Shown here: positions 4,659-6,423 of the stretch, piece by piece
How the letters are laid out: each line of letters begins with the position of its first letter
Numbering within the stretch: position 1 is the stretch's first letter
Assembly: GCA_945861315.1 (NCBI GenBank)
Contig: CAMAUB010000079.1
Location: 1-6,423 of the forward strand
Direction of reading: 5' to 3'
Source of the DNA: Chlamydia trachomatis
Lineage (GTDB): Bacteria; Chlamydiota; Chlamydiia; Chlamydiales; JAAKFR01
Length of the DNA stretch: 6,423 nucleotides
Position numbers and translations under genes: made by a program
The notes under the pieces: model-generated
Databases searched by the model: none
What the model saw: the letters and a program-made list of their open reading frames with translations, nothing else
Told to the model about the DNA's origin: nothing

Positions 4659-6069
4659 AAAATTGATCGATCGCGAGAGCTTTCACGTCGGCCGAAATTC
4701 TCATTTTGAGCTTGGAGGAGCATTCTCCAATCTCATTTGTAATAGCCATCGCAATGACATTTGCCATCTCGTGAATTTTCTTCTCATTTTGTCCTTCAAC
4801 CATCACACGGCAAAGATTCTCTGTGCCAGAGTAGCGCACAAGTAAACGGCCATCATTACCTAGCTCTTTTTTAATATCACCCATGATAGCTTGCACACTT
4901 TTGAGCTGCTCAAGTGGGGGCTTCTCTCTGACTGAAATATTGACTAACACTTGGGGATATTTTTGCACAACAGAAGCTAGCTCTGAAAGTTTTTTGCCCG
5001 ATTGTTTCATAATCGCTAAGATTTGAAGAGCCGATAAAATGCCATCCCCAGTTGTCGTATGGTTGAGGAAAATAAGATGGCCGCTTTGTTCTCCACCCAA
5101 GTAAGCTTCATGCTCAAGCATCTCTTGAAGCACATAGCGATCTCCTACACTTGAAAGCAATACTTCAACTCCTATAGACTGCAAAAATCTGACGACTCCA
5201 AAATTGGTCATGACTGTACCAACTACCCGGTTGTTAATCAGCTGCTGATGCTCCTTCATCTCTTTAGCACAAATGGCTAAAATCATATCACCATCAACTA
5301 GCATACCTTTCTCATCAACCATCATGATGCGATCCCCATCACCATCTAATGCAATTCCAACATCGGCTCTATTTTCAAGCACACCGCGCATGATTCCTTG
5401 AGGATACAAAGCTCCACATTTCTCATTAATATTCAAACCATCTGGTTGATTGGCGGTTACAATCACCTCAGCTCCAAGCTCCCAAAAAGCTAAAGGAGCT
5501 ACTCGATGAGCTGCACCATTTGCACAATCTAGAAAGATCTTTACTCCTTTGAGTGAACCGCCGATGGAAAAAGTGTTTTTCAAATGCTCAATGTAGCGCC
5601 CATCAATATCATCAATTCTCTTATTCTTTCCAATCTCTGCATCAAGTGGCGCTTTAAGAAAATTTCCTGTTGCGATGATCTGCTCTATCTGATTTTCTTG
5701 CTCATCAGAGAACTTGAAACCTTCTGAATTAAAAATTTTGATCCCGTTGTCATAGAATGGATTATGCGAAGCTGAAATCATAATACCGGCAGCAGCACGG
5801 TACGCTTTTGTGATGAAAGCGACACCTGGAGTGGGCAGTGGCCCAACCATCAACGTATCAATACCCATCGAGCAAAGACCGGCAATGATCGCATTTTCAA
5901 AAAAGTAGCAGGAGCGCCTTGTATCTTTGCCAACAACAACACGGTGTCTTCCATTGTTTTGGCGCAATATACTGCCAAGGGCCTTTCCGAGGGCAAGAGC
6001 AATTTCCGGTGTGGTCGGAAACTCATTTGCTCGCCCACGAATTCCATCCGTTCCAAATAGTTTATCCAT
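4657..6069 (-). CDS. glmM: Phosphoglucosamine mutase, 470 residues
   Basis: Reaction: glucosamine-6-phosphate to glucosamine-1-phosphate, which GlmU then converts to UDP-GlcNAc for lipid A and peptidoglycan; cytosolic. Seen: the typical start MDKLFGTDGIRG, VVGKDTRRS (45-53), and the active loop GIMISASHNP with the phosphorylated serine at 101. The Mg-binding loop DGDGD lies at 242-246 (Asp242, Asp244, Asp246). The sugar-binding loop GGEQSGH is at 325-331, and the phosphate-binding loop RYSGTE at 412-417 is followed by RVMVEG. All four alpha-D-phosphohexomutase domains are present. The protein is 20-25 residues longer than the usual 445-450 because of a tail after the final helix (about 448-470). 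The start is set by family alignment, but no Shine-Dalgarno sequence precedes it. A short ORF ends 22 bases upstream, so reinitiation or initiation without such a site is possible. It is immediately followed by glmS. Confidence 0.98.
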   Translation of the reverse strand: MDKLFGTDGIRGRANEFPTTPEIALALGKALGSILRQNNGRHRVVVGKDTRRSCYFFENAIIAGLCSMGIDTLMVGPLPTPGVAFITKAYRAAAGIMISASHNPFYDNGIKIFNSEGFKFSDEQENQIEQIIATGNFLKAPLDAEIGKNKRIDDIDGRYIEHLKNTFSIGGSLKGVKIFLDCANGAAHRVAPLAFWELGAEVIVTANQPDGLNINEKCGALYPQGIMRGVLENRADVGIALDGDGDRIMMVDEKGMLVDGDMILAICAKEMKEHQQLINNRVVGTVMTNFGVVRFLQSIGVEVLLSSVGDRYVLQEMLEHEAYLGGEQSGHLIFLNHTTTGDGILSALQILAIMKQSGKKLSELASVVQKYPQVLVNISVREKPPLEQLKSVQAIMGDIKKELGNDGRLLVRYSGTENLCRVMVEGQNEKKIHEMANVIAMAITNEIGECSSKLKMRISADVKALAIDQF

Positions 6070-6091
6070 CTGAAATCAGCATACAACGGGG

Positions 6092-6250
6092 TTAATTTAA
6101 TGAGAAGAGTTCTCTGTCTAAGGGCAACTGCTTTTCTAACCCCACAGCTTTTTCCATAAATTGAGGATGGTCCTCTAAAAACTGAAACAGTCTAGTCCAG
6201 GCAACTCTAACAATGAGTTCTTCCTTGAAAACATCATATTTCTTACTCAC
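6092..6250 (-). CDS. Small hypothetical protein, 52 residues from a GTG start, possibly the 3' remnant of a longer gene
   Basis: Read on the minus strand, GTG at 6250 gives VSKKYDVFKEELIVRVAWTR, then a strongly helical, charged stretch (LFQFLEDHPQFMEKAV at 21-36) ending RELFSLN and TAA at 6094-6092. The composition is protein-like rather than random. The frame is open a further 27 codons upstream of the GTG, to an in-frame TAA near 6333, and that extension (for example YWDYLEAKK) also looks coded, but it has no ATG, GTG or TTG. The start is therefore unclear: GTG with only a weak GAAG upstream, a non-standard start, or a truncated gene. It ends 22 bases before glmM on the same strand and may be cotranscribed. 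Chlamydia has small hypothetical genes just upstream of glmM, but I cannot confirm homology. No function is proposed. Confidence 0.5.
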   Translation of the reverse strand: MSKKYDVFKEELIVRVAWTRLFQFLEDHPQFMEKAVGLEKQLPLDRELFSLN

Positions 6251-6308
6251 TTTTTTCGCTTCTAAATAGTCCCAATATATACTGCTCTGAGTTGAATATA
6301 AAAAAATC

Positions 6309-6338
6309 TTGAGAAGAAGCGTAGAAAATGGTTAGGAT
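6309..6338 (+). promoter_or_regulatory. Weak candidate promoter for the ORF leaving the right edge
   Basis: TTGAGA (6309-6314) resembles a -35 (5/6). TAGGAT (6333-6338) is a 4/6 -10 after an 18-base spacer. The predicted start near 6345 would give a leader of about 20 nt. The match is modest. Confidence 0.25.
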
Positions 6339-6366
6339 AGGGGCCTAATTTTTCAAAAAAATCGTG

Positions 6367-6423
6367 ATGAATATTTCTCCTGACTTAAAACTTGAACTTG
6401 AAAGACGTGTCAGGCAAACGAAA
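6367..6423 (+). CDS. Start of an unidentified plus-strand ORF, 19 codons visible
   Basis: ATG at 6367 opens MNISPDLKLELERRVRQTK and continues past the window end. A GTG codon immediately before it (6364) is an alternative start, and an in-frame stop at 6346 limits the 5' extension. The visible residues form a charged amphipathic helix-like start, which is compatible with a real gene, but 19 codons are too few to identify a family or exclude chance. No Shine-Dalgarno sequence is visible. If real, the gene diverges from the glmM-glmS group. Confidence 0.4.
   Translation, partial: MNISPDLKLELERRVRQTK

Noticed and set aside
5850..6086. 78-codon ORF overlapping the glmM 5' end
   Set aside because: Out-of-frame shadow of glmM, starting at a TTG without ribosome binding site.

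Overview
The window looks like a chromosomal segment from a member of the phylum Chlamydiae, probably an environmental (Parachlamydia-, Waddlia- or Simkania-like) lineage. The evidence is the run glmM, glmS, then a tyrP-type aromatic amino acid permease on one strand, which matches the order I recall from Chlamydia trachomatis (CT815-CT816-CT817). Between glmS and tyrP lies a gene whose product has the paired hydrophobic segment and long coiled coil typical of chlamydial inclusion membrane (Inc) proteins. Species cannot be assigned from this sequence alone.

Layout from left to right. Positions 1-734 (minus) hold the N-terminal 244 codons of a TyrP/Mtr-family permease that runs off the left edge. 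Positions 860-1849 (minus) encode a 329-residue Inc-like coiled-coil protein with a perfect Shine-Dalgarno sequence. Positions 1850-2015 are a divergent intergenic region carrying a hairpin that is a shortened, decayed copy of a small mobile element. Positions 2016-2507 (plus) encode a hotdog-fold acyl-CoA thioesterase. Positions 2508-2841 separate the converging thioesterase and glmS genes and contain a complete 159-bp miniature inverted-repeat element (MITE) bounded by a 9-bp target duplication. Positions 2842-4647 (minus) are glmS and 4657-6069 (minus) glmM, nine bases apart. A 52-codon minus-strand ORF (6092-6250) lies 22 bases before glmM, and a plus-strand ORF begins near 6367 and leaves the window.

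How the genes work together. GlmS makes glucosamine-6-phosphate and GlmM isomerises it to glucosamine-1-phosphate. These are the first two steps toward UDP-GlcNAc for lipid A and peptidoglycan. The glmM stop codon lies inside the glmS ribosome binding site, so the pair is almost certainly co-transcribed and translationally coupled. The permease would import host aromatic amino acids, and the Inc-like protein is a candidate type III secreted membrane protein. The thioesterase acts in general acyl-CoA turnover.

The least ordinary content is the repeat family. Two related palindromic elements (2608-2766 and 1874-1943) share their ends and an internal GAGCGAGG block. Both are flanked by 9-bp direct repeats, one exact and one 8/9. 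The shorter one sits directly against the ribosome binding site of the Inc-like gene.
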